A stretch of DNA of 64,000 bases, taken from positions 186,001-250,000 of the forward strand of contig CAVQFB010000006.1 of NCBI GenBank assembly GCA_963711675.1, in the 5' to 3' direction. Shown here one piece after another: positions 1 through 9,230 of this stretch. The translations under genes were made by a program, and so were the position numbers. How positions within the stretch are numbered: position 1 is the first letter of the stretch; every line of letters begins with the position of its first letter. The DNA comes from CAVQFB01 sp963711675 (lineage in GTDB: Bacteria; Acidobacteriota; Terriglobia; Terriglobales; Acidobacteriaceae). Below the pieces are notes generated by a model. It searched no databases and had not been told where the DNA came from. It saw nothing but the letters and a program-made list of their open reading frames with translations.

Positions 1-37
1 GCGGCGAAATTGCTCTGGATGGCGAAATGATCGCGCG

Positions 38-345
38 GGAGGGCACGACTTCGGTCATCCGGCCTAGGCGCTGCACAGGAGGGAAGGCCCACTTCAGTCA
101 TCCCGCCTAGACGTAGCGTGGGAGGGCACGATTTCAGTCGTGCCGCCTGGACACGGCGCGGGAGGGCACGACTTCAGTCCTGCCGCCTGGACACAGCGCG
201 GGAGGGCACGACTTCAGTCCTGCTGCCTGGACACAGCGCGGGAGGGCACGACTTCAGTCCTGCCGCCTGGACACAGCGCGGGAGGGCACGACTTCAGTCC
301 TGCTGCCTGGACACAGCGCGGGAGGGCACGACTTCAGTCGTGCCG
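38..345 (+). repeat. 40-bp tandem hairpin array (about 7.5 copies)
   Basis: Units of exactly 40 bp start at 121, 161, 201, 241, 281 and 321 (last one partial), preceded by two diverged units at 38 and about 78. Each unit has a conserved GGAGGGCACGACTTCAGTC core and a CCTGGACACAGCGC linker. The last unit carries the perfect palindrome GGCACGACTTCAGTCGTGCC (325-344); most inner copies have one changed base (TCCTGCC). Translations across it (GGHDFSPAAWT-type) are repeat artefacts in several frames and not genes. The core is the same as the hairpin found singly elsewhere in the window. Confidence 0.95.
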
Positions 346-380
346 AAAGACTCTCATAGTAGACAGGGGGCTTTAGCCCC
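325..380 (+). repeat. Two-hairpin module 1
   Basis: Hairpin A is GGCACGACTTCAGTCGTGCC (325-344). Hairpin B, 22 nt later, is GGGGCTTTAGCCCC (367-380). This is the terminal unit of the tandem array and the first of eight modules with this layout. No gene is seen between 381 and 482. Confidence 0.85.
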
Positions 381-482
381 AGAGGGCCTGACCTTAGGGA
401 GCATTTATGAGACGATCTTTCGTGACCCGCGCGCGACGAGAAACACCGACGTTACCCTCGATCTGATCATCTAACTTCAGGC

Positions 483-1301
483 ATGCGCAACTTCATCACC
501 GTACTTTTGGCCGCGATGCTGGCTCTGTTGGCCCAGCACACGAGCTTCGCACAAACACAAAAAAGCGCTCCACCCGATCTGATCGGTGCGACTCCCGGTG
601 CGCAAATTGTGCCACCGGCGCCAAACTATCAATTCCCCAATGGCCGGAAGTACGTGTACGGCGTCGAATGGCACCTGTTCAACGCGGGTACGGCGGTCGT
701 GAAGATGGAAGCTGCGGGGGCCGAACAAAAAGTGTCAGCTACGGCTGACTCCGCCGGCGCGGTTAATGTTCTCTACGCGGTGCACGATCGCTTCGAGTCC
801 CGCTTCGATCCCCATACCTTCTGCTCTCTGCGCATAACGAAACATACGGAAGAGGGCCCTCACAAGCGTGACACCGACATTCACTTCGACTACCCACGGA
901 AAAAAAGTGTGCTGGACGAAAAGAATCTGAAAACCGGTGAGACCAAGCACACGGAGAACGACATTCCATCCTGCGTCACGGACGTGATTACAGGCTTCTA
1001 CTATCTCGCGTCATTGCCCTTGCAGACGGGAAACTCTTACCGCTTCGTCGTCAACGACGGCGGCAAGACGGCGGAAGTTGCGGCTCACGTAGAAGCCCAC
1101 GAGCAGGTGAAGACTCCGGCGGGCACCTTCCAGACGGTGCGCGTGACCGCGGAGGCCCTGAGCGGCCCGCTTATGGGAAAGGGGAAGGTCTGGGCGTGGT
1201 TCACTGACGACGCGAATCATACGCCGGTTCAAATGCGCGCCAAGCTCGGCTGGGGAACACTGCTCTTCCGGATGCAAAGGCTAGAGCAAGACGCGCACTA
1301 G
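483..1301 (+). CDS. Exported DUF3108-family protein
   Basis: A 272-aa protein with an N-terminal signal peptide (hydrophobic residues 5-20, cleavage probably after HTSFAQ near residue 24). The rest is a soluble, beta-rich domain. The pattern YGVEWHLFNAGTAVVKME near residue 60 and the final KVWAWFTDDANHTPVQMRAK segment, where a cell-envelope protein's processed product is compared, are typical of DUF3108. The biochemical role of DUF3108 is not established; members are periplasmic in Gram-negative bacteria. The gene stands alone between hairpin repeats. No strong Shine-Dalgarno precedes the ATG; it is chosen because it yields the complete signal peptide. Confidence 0.85.
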   Translation: MRNFITVLLAAMLALLAQHTSFAQTQKSAPPDLIGATPGAQIVPPAPNYQFPNGRKYVYGVEWHLFNAGTAVVKMEAAGAEQKVSATADSAGAVNVLYAVHDRFESRFDPHTFCSLRITKHTEEGPHKRDTDIHFDYPRKKSVLDEKNLKTGETKHTENDIPSCVTDVITGFYYLASLPLQTGNSYRFVVNDGGKTAEVAAHVEAHEQVKTPAGTFQTVRVTAEALSGPLMGKGKVWAWFTDDANHTPVQMRAKLGWGTLLFRMQRLEQDAH

Positions 1302-1641
1302 CGCCAGCCTCACAGAACATTCCGAGTGATAGACGTTGCGGGAGGGCACAACTTCAGTCGTGCCGCCGGTCGTTCACACTTGTCATTCCGAGCCGCTTGT
1401 AACCGCGCTTGACGCGGCGAGAGCGAGCGAGGAATCTGCATTCGCTTTTTCGAAGTATGCGGGAGGGCATGACTTCAGTCCCGTCACGGAATTATGGAGG
1501 AGGGCGAGATTTTCACTCACCACCTGCACGCGGGAGGGCACGACTCCAGTCGTGCCGCCAGAGTTTCATCTAAGGAAGGGGCTTTAGCCTCTGAGATCTT
1601 AGCCCCGAACCCGATCCAACGACGACTTCCAATTCCCGCTA
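1302..1641. repeat. Intergenic hairpin cluster, no gene
   Basis: This gap holds three copies of the A hairpin core: 1345-1364 (one mismatch in the stem), about 1463-1485 (degenerate) and 1537-1556 (GGCACGACTCCAGTCGTGCC, imperfect only at the loop). The last is followed by a B hairpin at about 1577-1591 (GGGGCTTTAGCC), making two-hairpin module 2. A TGTCATTCCGAG...GAGGAATCTGC element lies at 1381-1440. Short ORFs through here are translations of repeats. Confidence 0.8.
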
Positions 1642-3255
1642 CTATTTCTGCGCGAGCAGTGATTTCGCTCGCGCCAGTTCCGGCCGGTCCGAGGTTCCAA
1701 TCGCGCAGGACTTCACCAGCAGCGAATAGTATTCGCTCGCTTCGCCGGACTTGCCCGACGCTTCCGCAGCCTGCCCCGCTCCATAGAGTCCATTGAACCG
1801 GTTCGGGTTGAGGCGCAGATCGGTTTTGTACTCGACCAGCGCCTGCTCGGGACGCTTCATGTCGAGCAGCATGTCAGCCAGTTGTTCCCGCGCGGGAATT
1901 GCCCCCGGTTCGTCGCCAAGGCTGTCCGTCTTGTCAGCCAGCGTGCGCAAAATCTTCAGAGCCTCGTCATCCTTGCCCTCCGCGTGAGCGAGCCAGGCGG
2001 ACGCTTCCTGCCGGTCTTCGTCTACGGCATTCGCGAACTCTTTTTTCCCTTGTTGCACCAGTTCCTTGTGTATCGCTTCCAACTGCTCGACCTCCTTGCG
2101 TGCCTGGGTGGGATTACCGCTGCGAGCAGCGCCAATCGCCCGCGCCCAGTGGGTGATCGCCTGATCTCCACGCGAGGCTTTCGCTACCGGCTCCAATGCG
2201 GCCGCTTCCGCCCAATGATGCAACTCGATCTCATACGTTGCCGGAAACTGTGATAACGCATACGTGCGCGGATCGAAGCCCATCCCGTACATGTCTTTCA
2301 TCTCCGGCATTTTCTTTACTTCTTCGATCACCTGCTTGGCTTTGTCCTCCTGCCCACTCTGCAAATAGGCATAAACCAGGTAATCCATGGCGTGGAACTG
2401 ATGCCCTTCGCCGCCCATATGCATGGCAGCAGTCTTGCGCGTGGCCGCGATGGATGCCAGGTTGGAATCAATGTCGTCCTGCCAGTCGCCGACACGGGCG
2501 AAAATGTGCGACGGCATGTGCAACGCATGCGGCGCAGCCGGAGCGATCTTTGCGTAAGCCTTGGCCGCAGGCAGCCCAAGCTGCGCCATCTGGGGCGAGT
2601 CATAACTGTGAATCAGGTAATGCGCCACGCCGGGATGATCAGGTTCGATCGCGAACAATTTTTCGAGTACCGCCGCAGCTTTCTTGCGATTGGCAAAGGT
2701 CGGGTCCTCGCCGGGATCGGAGGCCAAAAGCGAAAGAGCATAAAACGTCGCGGCCTCATGGTCATCGGGATATTCGCGATAGACCTTCTCCATCGCATTC
2801 GAGTACGCCGTGGCCCGCGCCTGGTGGTCGAGCTTCTTGGAATTCTGGTAAAAGGCGCTGATGGCCGCAATGTAAGCCTTCTCGCGCTCTGTCTTGGGCT
2901 TCAGGGACTTCGCCTTCTTCGCCGCGGCCAGGCCCAGTTTGATGGTCGGCGCATCCGGCTTGTTCCAAAGCTGGTGCCACTTGCTCATGGCCACACCCCA
3001 ATACGCCATGGCGCATTTGGGATCGTCTTTGGCGATCTCCTGAAAGGCCTTGTCCGCCTCTTCGTACCAGAACGAGTGCAGCAGGGCTACGCCCTTCTCG
3101 AACGGCTTCTGCACTGACGCGTCACAGGATACGGGAAAGTGGACGGTCCCAAGCTGCTCGGCTGTAACTTCCTCGTGGTGATGCCCCTCATCCGCGATGA
3201 GAAACGGCGAACAAGCCAAAAACAGGAGAGAAAACGCGAAGGCAAAACGTTTCAT
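1642..3255 (-). CDS. Exported tetratricopeptide-repeat protein
   Basis: About 537 aa. The start is placed at ATG 3255 (MKRFAFAFS...) because GGAG lies 6-7 nt upstream; an in-frame ATG at 3267 is possible but overlaps that ribosome-binding site. A signal peptide (residues 1-21) is followed by a His-rich stretch (DEGHHHEE). Then come degenerate TPR-like helical pairs, with WYEEADKAFQEIAKDDPKCAMAYWGVAMSKWH near residue 70 and canonical TPR spacing toward the C-terminus (PEQALVEYKTDLRLNPNRFNGLYGAGQAAE). It is probably a periplasmic or outer-membrane scaffold. The partner is unknown and it has no operon neighbour. Confidence 0.85.
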   Translation of the reverse strand: MKRFAFAFSLLFLACSPFLIADEGHHHEEVTAEQLGTVHFPVSCDASVQKPFEKGVALLHSFWYEEADKAFQEIAKDDPKCAMAYWGVAMSKWHQLWNKPDAPTIKLGLAAAKKAKSLKPKTEREKAYIAAISAFYQNSKKLDHQARATAYSNAMEKVYREYPDDHEAATFYALSLLASDPGEDPTFANRKKAAAVLEKLFAIEPDHPGVAHYLIHSYDSPQMAQLGLPAAKAYAKIAPAAPHALHMPSHIFARVGDWQDDIDSNLASIAATRKTAAMHMGGEGHQFHAMDYLVYAYLQSGQEDKAKQVIEEVKKMPEMKDMYGMGFDPRTYALSQFPATYEIELHHWAEAAALEPVAKASRGDQAITHWARAIGAARSGNPTQARKEVEQLEAIHKELVQQGKKEFANAVDEDRQEASAWLAHAEGKDDEALKILRTLADKTDSLGDEPGAIPAREQLADMLLDMKRPEQALVEYKTDLRLNPNRFNGLYGAGQAAEASGKSGEASEYYSLLVKSCAIGTSDRPELARAKSLLAQK

Positions 3256-3318
3256 GGCAGACTCCATAGGAAAACGAGTCTAGACCGTCCGAAAGCACAG
3301 GGTCAACGTGGGTTGGTT

Positions 3319-3612
3319 CTACTGCAGGCGAAAACGCTCGTTGATCAGCCGTTGCAGGCGAGGTTTGTAGAGAATGTCGTAGGTGAACTCTTTGTCCGGG
3401 AACATGGCCAGCGCCGCCCGCTTGGCATTGGCGGCCATTTCGGACGCTTCTTCTACGGTGAGGTTGGGGTCCTGGCTGATGACCGACATGACCATGCTGA
3501 TCATGAGCTGCAGGCGGCGTATCTTTCTGGCCTCCTCGTCATGTTCAGGACGATTCGGCGCCTGCTTGCTTGCGCTCAAATCGTTACGTCCAGCCCGGTC
3601 CCGGCTTTCCAT
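3319..3612 (-). CDS. Small conserved-looking hypothetical protein
   Basis: A 97-aa soluble protein starting at ATG 3612 (MESRDRAGRNDL), which has GAGGGG about 7 nt upstream; the longer in-frame extension to 3660 lacks such a site. It has a predicted helical middle (RRLQLMISMVMSVISQDPNLTVEEASEMAANAKRAAL split over residues 32-68) and ends KPRLQRLINERFRLQ. There is no signal peptide, Cys or known motif. I do not recognise a family with an assigned function. The reading frame looks real from its helix periodicity and codon use. Confidence 0.6.
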   Translation of the reverse strand: MESRDRAGRNDLSASKQAPNRPEHDEEARKIRRLQLMISMVMSVISQDPNLTVEEASEMAANAKRAALAMFPDKEFTYDILYKPRLQRLINERFRLQ

Positions 3613-3868
3613 TCTGAACCCCTCGGCATTCAGGCCTACACGCCCGAACGCCTTGCACATCGTTGGATGACGTCCAACGCCTGCACGTTGCGCTCACCCC
3701 GGTTGCCTCCATTGTCTGAGCAAAAATTCCTGTACGCAATCGCCCAGAGGTGCTGGACTTCCGTCATCAGAGGGCGCTCGCCGCCCAGGGATTTTCGGCT
3801 GCCTCTTGCCTCCCCTGATGCGCGGCTTGGTTCCGGGGTTACAATGTGGGTGAACGCCAGGAGGCACT

Positions 3869-4165
3869 ATGCCGGATGCCGCGACCCCAGCTCCCGCCGA
3901 GCGACCCAACCCCAACGAGAAGCTGGTGAAAGTCTTTGATGCCGAGCAGGAGTCGGAGGCTATGGTGGTCAAGGGGCTGCTGGAATCGGCGGGCGTGGAA
4001 GCGTATATGACCTCGCTCGATGCGCCACAGGACACGTTCCCGGGAGTCGGCGGCACGATCCTCCTGGTGCGCGAAGAACAAGCTGAAGAAGCCCGCCGGA
4101 TCATCGAAGAATCGCGCAACGCGCCGCCCTCCGATGAGACAGCCGAGTTCGACGTTAGCGAGTAG
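3869..4165 (+). CDS. DUF2007 (putative signal-transducing protein) domain
   Basis: A 98-aa protein. Residues 18-82 match the DUF2007 pattern: KLVKVFDAEQESEAMVVKGLLESAGVEAYMTS, then a conserved glycine turn (FPGVGGTILLVREE) and an acidic tail. The family adopts a small ferredoxin-like fold; its role is not established. The 3' end overlaps the convergent comEC-type gene by 11 bp (4155-4165), so the two transcripts converge without a separate terminator. Confidence 0.8.
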   Translation: MPDAATPAPAERPNPNEKLVKVFDAEQESEAMVVKGLLESAGVEAYMTSLDAPQDTFPGVGGTILLVREEQAEEARRIIEESRNAPPSDETAEFDVSE

Positions 4166-6857
4166 GCGGCGACACAAAGCTGACGTTATGGCCGTCCAAT
4201 TGAAACGTGACCGTACCGTCCATATCGGTGCGGTAGGTGGCCACGCTTAAGTTCTCCAGTCGGCGGAGAGTTTCAATTCGCGGATGCCCGAACGTGTTGT
4301 GAACCCCTACAGAAATGACTGCCACGCGCGGCTGGACGGCTTGCAGGAACTCCGGCGTGCTCGAGGTGACGCTCCCGTTATGAGCGACTCGTAACAGGTC
4401 CGCACGCGGTGGGGGTTGAAGCGTTGCCATGGCCTGCTCGACCTTCTTCTCAGCGTCCGCCTCCAGCAACACCGCAGTATTTCCGAAAGTAAAGTGCAGA
4501 ACCATGGAGTCGTTATTGCGAGGCTGCGTCGTGGTTTGCCAATCCCGCGCCGGCGCAAGCACGCGCACGGTCGTCACCCCGAAAGGGAAAGTGTCGCCCT
4601 GATAATGCTGCGCGATCATGACCCCCTGTTCCTTCGCCTGCTGCAGCAACTTCAGGAGTGGCGGGCTGGGAGGCACCACGCCGATCCACAGCTCGCGCGG
4701 CTTGAAATTGTTGAGCACGGCGTGCATTCCCCCGATGTGATCGGAATGGCCATGCGTGATGGCAACAGCGTCCAGACGCGAGATGCCCCGCGCCCACAGG
4801 TAAGTCGAGACCACGTCTTCCCCGAAATCAAACTCCGACTGTTGCCCGCCCGTGGGACCGCCCGCATCTACCAGCAGAGTCTTCCCTTCGGGCGAGATCA
4901 CTAACGTGGAATCTCCCTGCCCAACGTCGATCGCCGTCACCTCGAGAACTCCGAGATGTACGTCAGGCCTCTGTGGAGCAACCTGAAATCCATAGCGCGG
5001 CAACCAGAAGCAGAGCCAGCGCAGATGAAGTAATAATTGCACGCCGTCGCGCAGCTGCAATAGCAAGCCCTAAGGCCAAAGCAGCGGCCATGATTGCCAG
5101 AGTGTTCGGGGTGGGCACACGAAGATCGGCGACGCGAAGATGGCCGAGGGTCTGCACAGTTCCGGTAATCCCATGGAGAGCCGCGGCGGTAATAATTGCA
5201 GGTATCTTCGCCAGCCACGCAGACAAGTACCCCAGGCTCACTGCCGCGACCGCTGCCGGCATGAGAATGCCGGTCAGGGGAACCACCAGCGCATTGGTCG
5301 GAATTCCCACTACAGTAGCGCGGTGAAAGTAATAAGCCATTGGCAGCGCCAGCCCCAACTGCATCAGAGCTGAGATGGTGAGGATTTCGTAGGTCGCCAG
5401 CCCCGCGCCTGCTGTTCGTCGCAGCGCAGGGAGAGGAAAACGATCCCCCAGAAAACGTGCCAGCCGGCCTGCAATCATGCGCAGGTCCAGCCGGAACTGC
5501 GCCACTCGCGGCGGGAGGTGCGCGTCATACTGCCATGAGTTGAGATAGCGAAGACCCTTGGAGTAAGGCTGAGATGTCCGCTCAAGCAGCGGAGCCCCTA
5601 CCGCCGCGATGATCAACACAGAGAGAAAGGTCAGCTGGAAACTCGCTCCCAAGAGCGATTTCGGATCGACCACCATCAGCCCCAACGCGGCCACTCCCAG
5701 GGCGTTGAGCATGGACCGTTCGCGAAACCAGAAGCGCGCACCCAGATAGATCGTCATCATCAACACCGCGCGCCACACTGGCGGCCCCACGCTGGTGAGA
5801 AAAGCGTAGCCAACCGAGAGCAGTACCGTCGCCAGGCTGGCGATGCCGTCGCCGAGGCGGAGCCGCCGCAGCGTCCAGAGGATCACCGCCGCGAGAATGC
5901 TGACGTTCATCCCCGACACAACCAGGATGTGATAAGTCCCCGAGCGCTGGTAGTCAACTTTGGTGTCGCGCCCGATGAAGGCCGCTTCTCCAATCACCAT
6001 GGCGTCGATGAGGGCAGCTTCGCGCTCAGGCCATAGGTGGTGAATCATTTCAATGATGCTGCGGTGAATGCGCGTGCGCCACAATGCGACTTGACTGCCC
6101 GCAAATCCGGGAAGCAGCGTTATGGCATCGGCTTGAGTGGACCCCAGGACCGAGATCCCGTTATCCGCAAGATAGCCCTCGTAGTCGAAAGCGCCAGGAT
6201 TTCGAAAATTCCGCGGCAATCGAAGCCGGGTGACAAACTGTATCCGCTCGCCGTAGCGGTAAGTTCTCATAACGGCGGAGGGGCCCTCGTCTGCTTCGTT
6301 TTCTCGCCGGGGTTGCTTGGCGTAAATGCCAAGGCGAAGTCCAGAAGAGACGGAAACTCGCTGAGAGTCGCGAGAGATCTCATCCGTTTCCACGTCAATT
6401 TGCTGCCGCATGCCGCCGAAGCCGGCCTTCTTGAATCCTCCCTCGCTGGTCACGTGGCCTATGACGACGACTTCGTTGCCATCGGTGAAGCGCAATATGT
6501 TCGCAAACGACGAGTCTTCATGTCCGCGTAGCTGCAGATTGAGCGCGCCCAAGAGAAAAACTGCGCTGAGCGCAAGAAAGCGAGCCAACCAGACTGCTCC
6601 GCGATCGCTTTTCTCACGAAGTACCGAGCGGCAGGGATGAACACCAACGCCGCCAGCATCCACGCCACAGGCGGCCGCCAGCAATAGGCCCCCGTCACGA
6701 TGCCCGCCGCAAATGCGTACGCCGCCCACAACAGCGGCTGCCGAGGCTTGGGATGCTCCACCCTATTTCGCGTACTTTGCGTAAAGGGTGGGATTCCACA
6801 GCTGCCCGACTTGGGCTGCGTGCTTCCCGGCATCGCCGGATTGGACTGCGCGCTCAC
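4155..6857 (-). CDS. comEC: ComEC/Rec2 DNA-uptake channel, split over three frames
   Basis: Read across two frameshifts, this encodes about 900 aa. Residues 1-90 (GTG 6857 or ATG 6833 down to about 6585) hold the first transmembrane hairpins. The middle frame (about 6585 to 4975) carries the DUF4131 and Competence domains with the IGEAAFIG and YHILVVSGMN motifs and 8-10 membrane segments. The last frame (about 4995 to 4155) is the metallo-beta-lactamase domain with DVGQGDS and THGHSDHIGG. The first junction is one base short (around EQSGWLA/RFLAL) and the second has one base extra, so the total length is a multiple of three. ComEC moves single-stranded DNA across the inner membrane in transformation. 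Whether the gene works depends on whether the frameshifts are real. Confidence 0.85.
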
Positions 6858-7060
6858 TGGTTACTCGCGTTTCCGGAGAGTTAATATTTGCTCGTCACGA
6901 TTGCATGACCGCCTGCGGAAAGACTCCTGGTTCGTATCAGGGCGTGCCTTCAGGCACGCCGTACCTCGGTGCTTATCAGTGCGCCTTCAGGCGCTGGCGC
7001 CATGGATCGAGCCTTTTCTGCAGAGCTGCCCCACCCTATTTCGCGTACTTTGCGAAAAGG
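6761..7060 (+). repeat. Direct repeat CCACCCTATTTCGCGTACTTTGCG
   Basis: The string CACCCTATTTCGCGTACTTT followed by GCG[TA]AA occurs at about 6761 and again at about 7031, 270 bp apart. The first copy overlaps the 5' end of the comEC-type gene. Between the copies lie the hairpin module and no gene. This could be a dispersed element duplicated around the gap. Confidence 0.7.
6934..6994 (+). repeat. Two-hairpin module 3
   Basis: The flank CGTATCAG leads into hairpin A, GGCGTGCCTTCAGGCACGCC (6941-6960, perfect). After 20 nt, hairpin B is GCGCCTTCAGGCGC (6981-6994). It lies in the 276-bp gap between two minus-strand genes. Two near-identical CACCCTATTTCGCGTACTTTGCG segments (about 6761-6783 and 7031-7053) flank it at a distance of about 270 bp and form a direct repeat. 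Confidence 0.85.
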
Positions 7061-7133
7061 GTTGCTATCTTGCACTCGATTTAACCGGAAGCATTTCCCT
7101 GCGGGAAACAGGGGTACGGAAAGCCACGCCGAA

Positions 7134-8442
7134 TCAGCGAACCAGCTGAACCACACTCTCCAGGTGGAAGGTCTGGGGGAACAGATCCACCAGGTGCACT
7201 TCATCCAGCCGGTATCCGGCGGTCAGGAACAGTTTCAGGTCGCGCGCTAGAGTCGCCGGATCGCACGATACATACGTGATTCTCGGCGAGCCTATCTTCG
7301 AGAGAGTGCCAGCGACCTTTTCTCCTAGACCGCTTCGCGGCGGATCGACCACCACAAGTTCTGGACAAAACTTGTCTGGCTTCCTCGCCAGGTACTGATC
7401 CACCGTGGCGCGAACTGCTTTCACGTTCGCGGGAGAATTGTATTGCAGATCAGAGTGGGAATTCTGTGACGATTCCACCGCCACAATGTGATGAAAGTTA
7501 CGGGCCATCGCTGAGGAAAATAGCCCGACGCCGGCGTAGAGATCGAGCGCAACCTGGCCAGAACGCCCATGAGTCACGATCTCAACTAGTTCGTCGATAA
7601 GATGACGATTCACCTGAAAGAACGAGCCAGCACTGACGCGGTAAGAGCCGTGATCTGTCGCGTAAGTGAGTTCTGGCTGAGCCGCTGATAGCGATGCGTT
7701 TCGGCTCCGCACCCTGCGCCTCGCGCCCGACTCGCGGTGCTTCGACAAACGCGACAAGGCCCGTAAGTTCAGGGAGTTCACCTCGAAGCTGCTCGGCCCA
7801 AGGCTCGACAGTTGAGGCATCCGTTCCGCGACCACAGAAAAGCTCCGCCAGAAGCTGGGTATCGTCAGAGTTGGCGAAGAATTCGACTTCGACCAGCCCC
7901 GGCAGAATTCCGCCCGCGCGCCCGATCTTCCAAAACCAGCCGATCGCACGATTGATCAGCGGCGAACTGATTGGGCATTCCTCGACCGGAAGCAGTTGGT
8001 GCGAATTGAACTTGTAGTACCCAACCGCGAACTCGGGCAAACTCTGCACCCGCAACCGCGTGCGATTGCGGTAGTTCCAAGCTGGCGACGGGTGAAGGTG
8101 AAGCTCCCCTTCCACCTCGACCTTTGCGATGCGCCGAAGGTTCTCCTTGAGGATGTCGGCTTTGATCGCGAGCTGGTGTTCGTAGTCCGTGTGCTGATAG
8201 TGGCACCCGCCGCAGCTTTGGAAATACCGGCATTGCGGCTCGATCCGGTGCTGTGATGGCTCGATGATCCTCTCGGCGCGGGCACGGTTGAATCCCGGCT
8301 TCTGCTCGAGGATAGACGCCTCGGCCAGTTCCTCGGGCAACACAAAAGGAAGAAATACGGCTTTGCCGCGGCCTTGCGCGTCAGCCGGCAGACGTGCCAG
8401 GCCATCGCCGCCATAGATCATCTTTTCAATTTTCAGTTCCAA
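7134..8442 (-). CDS. TrmA/RlmD-family RNA 5-methyluridine methyltransferase, frameshifted
   Basis: About 436 aa across one frameshift near 7675-7690. The first frame (8442 to about 7680) has a TRAM-like N-terminus and the four-cysteine [4Fe-4S] set C71, C77, C80 (CRYFQSCGGC) and C156 (EECPIS). The second frame (about 7690 to 7134) has the SAM-binding LDLYAGVGLFS, DPPRSGL and catalytic YVSCDPATLARDL motifs. The family methylates U54 of tRNA or U747/U1939 of 23S rRNA; the Fe-S cluster favours the RlmD/RlmC side. The frames join at an SGSAQPELTY-like sequence, with one extra base. It is downstream of the coaX gene pair by 27 bp and probably cotranscribed. Confidence 0.85.
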
Positions 8443-8469
8443 TCTTTGATTCTATGCGATGGCAGGGGC

Positions 8470-9225
8470 CTACATGTAAAACAAGCTCAAACGGGGCAGC
8501 CGATATCTGTCGAGCAGGCGCTTGTGAATGTATTGCTTGTGGAGCTGGTCAATCTGGGCGGCGGGCATCTTTCTGCGATAGGGCGCCAGGTCGCGGTCGG
8601 CGTCCGCGCGAACGTTCACAATCTCTTCATCCGGAGTCGCTGCCAATAGCGCTGCGAACAGCTTTTCTTCCATTACCGTTAGGCGGCGCTCAAGATCCTC
8701 CAGGCGAAGCGCATGTTTCGCGCCCGCAGGCTCCGCCGCTTTCTTCCCGAAATCATCTGCCAGATCTCGCAGGGTTTTGACCGCATCCATCGCGACCTGC
8801 CGCGCCGACACGCTGCTCTCTGGCAACTTCGCTCGTTCGAGGCCTTCCGCATTTTTTCGGAAGAACGCCGCGATTTCCTTCGGATCGAAGCCACGGGCCG
8901 TAGCAGGGCCAGAACTTGCAACCGCCCCACTCACCCCGTTCTCTGCCGTAGCAACGCCGACAGCCGCCTCTTTCATGTCCTCCGCGGCGGCGAGAACCTC
9001 CTGCGCACAGTACGCGAGGCTATTTACCCTGCGGGTTTTCGACGGACGCTGTTCGTATCGATCGAAAGCCGCATCTATCCCGCGCAGCGCAGCCTCCAGC
9101 GGTATTCCCGCATCTTTCCAGGTCTCAATGAGGGACCAGTCCAGGGTGGAAAGAATGAGGCCTGAGCCACGGCGCTGCTGGAAGTGCTCCTCAATTTCCG
9201 TAAAGTAATTGAAGTAATTTTCCAC
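8470..9225 (-). CDS. Conserved hypothetical protein in coaX cluster
   Basis: A 251-aa soluble protein with GTG start, beginning 5 bp after the coaX stop, so probably translationally coupled. The N-terminal third resembles a compact helical domain (YFNYFTEIEEHFQQRRG, then DWSLIETWKDAGIPLEAALRGIDAAFDRYE), the middle is Ala-rich and variable, and the C-terminal part is helical with a possible coiled coil (LEDLERRLTVMEEKLFAALL). No catalytic motif is visible and I do not recognise a functional family. Its fixed position beside coaX and birA suggests a housekeeping link. Confidence 0.75.
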   Translation of the reverse strand: MENYFNYFTEIEEHFQQRRGSGLILSTLDWSLIETWKDAGIPLEAALRGIDAAFDRYEQRPSKTRRVNSLAYCAQEVLAAAEDMKEAAVGVATAENGVSGAVASSGPATARGFDPKEIAAFFRKNAEGLERAKLPESSVSARQVAMDAVKTLRDLADDFGKKAAEPAGAKHALRLEDLERRLTVMEEKLFAALLAATPDEEIVNVRADADRDLAPYRRKMPAAQIDQLHKQYIHKRLLDRYRLPRLSLFYM

Positions 9226-9230
9226 GACGG

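Noticed and set aside
38..345. CRISPR array
   Set aside because: Repeats abut as 40-bp tandem units with no unique spacers, and no cas genes are seen.
118..474. ORFs of 78-118 codons with GGHDFSPAAWTQRG-type repeats
   Set aside because: They translate the 40-bp DNA tandem array in several frames; no start signal or independent support.
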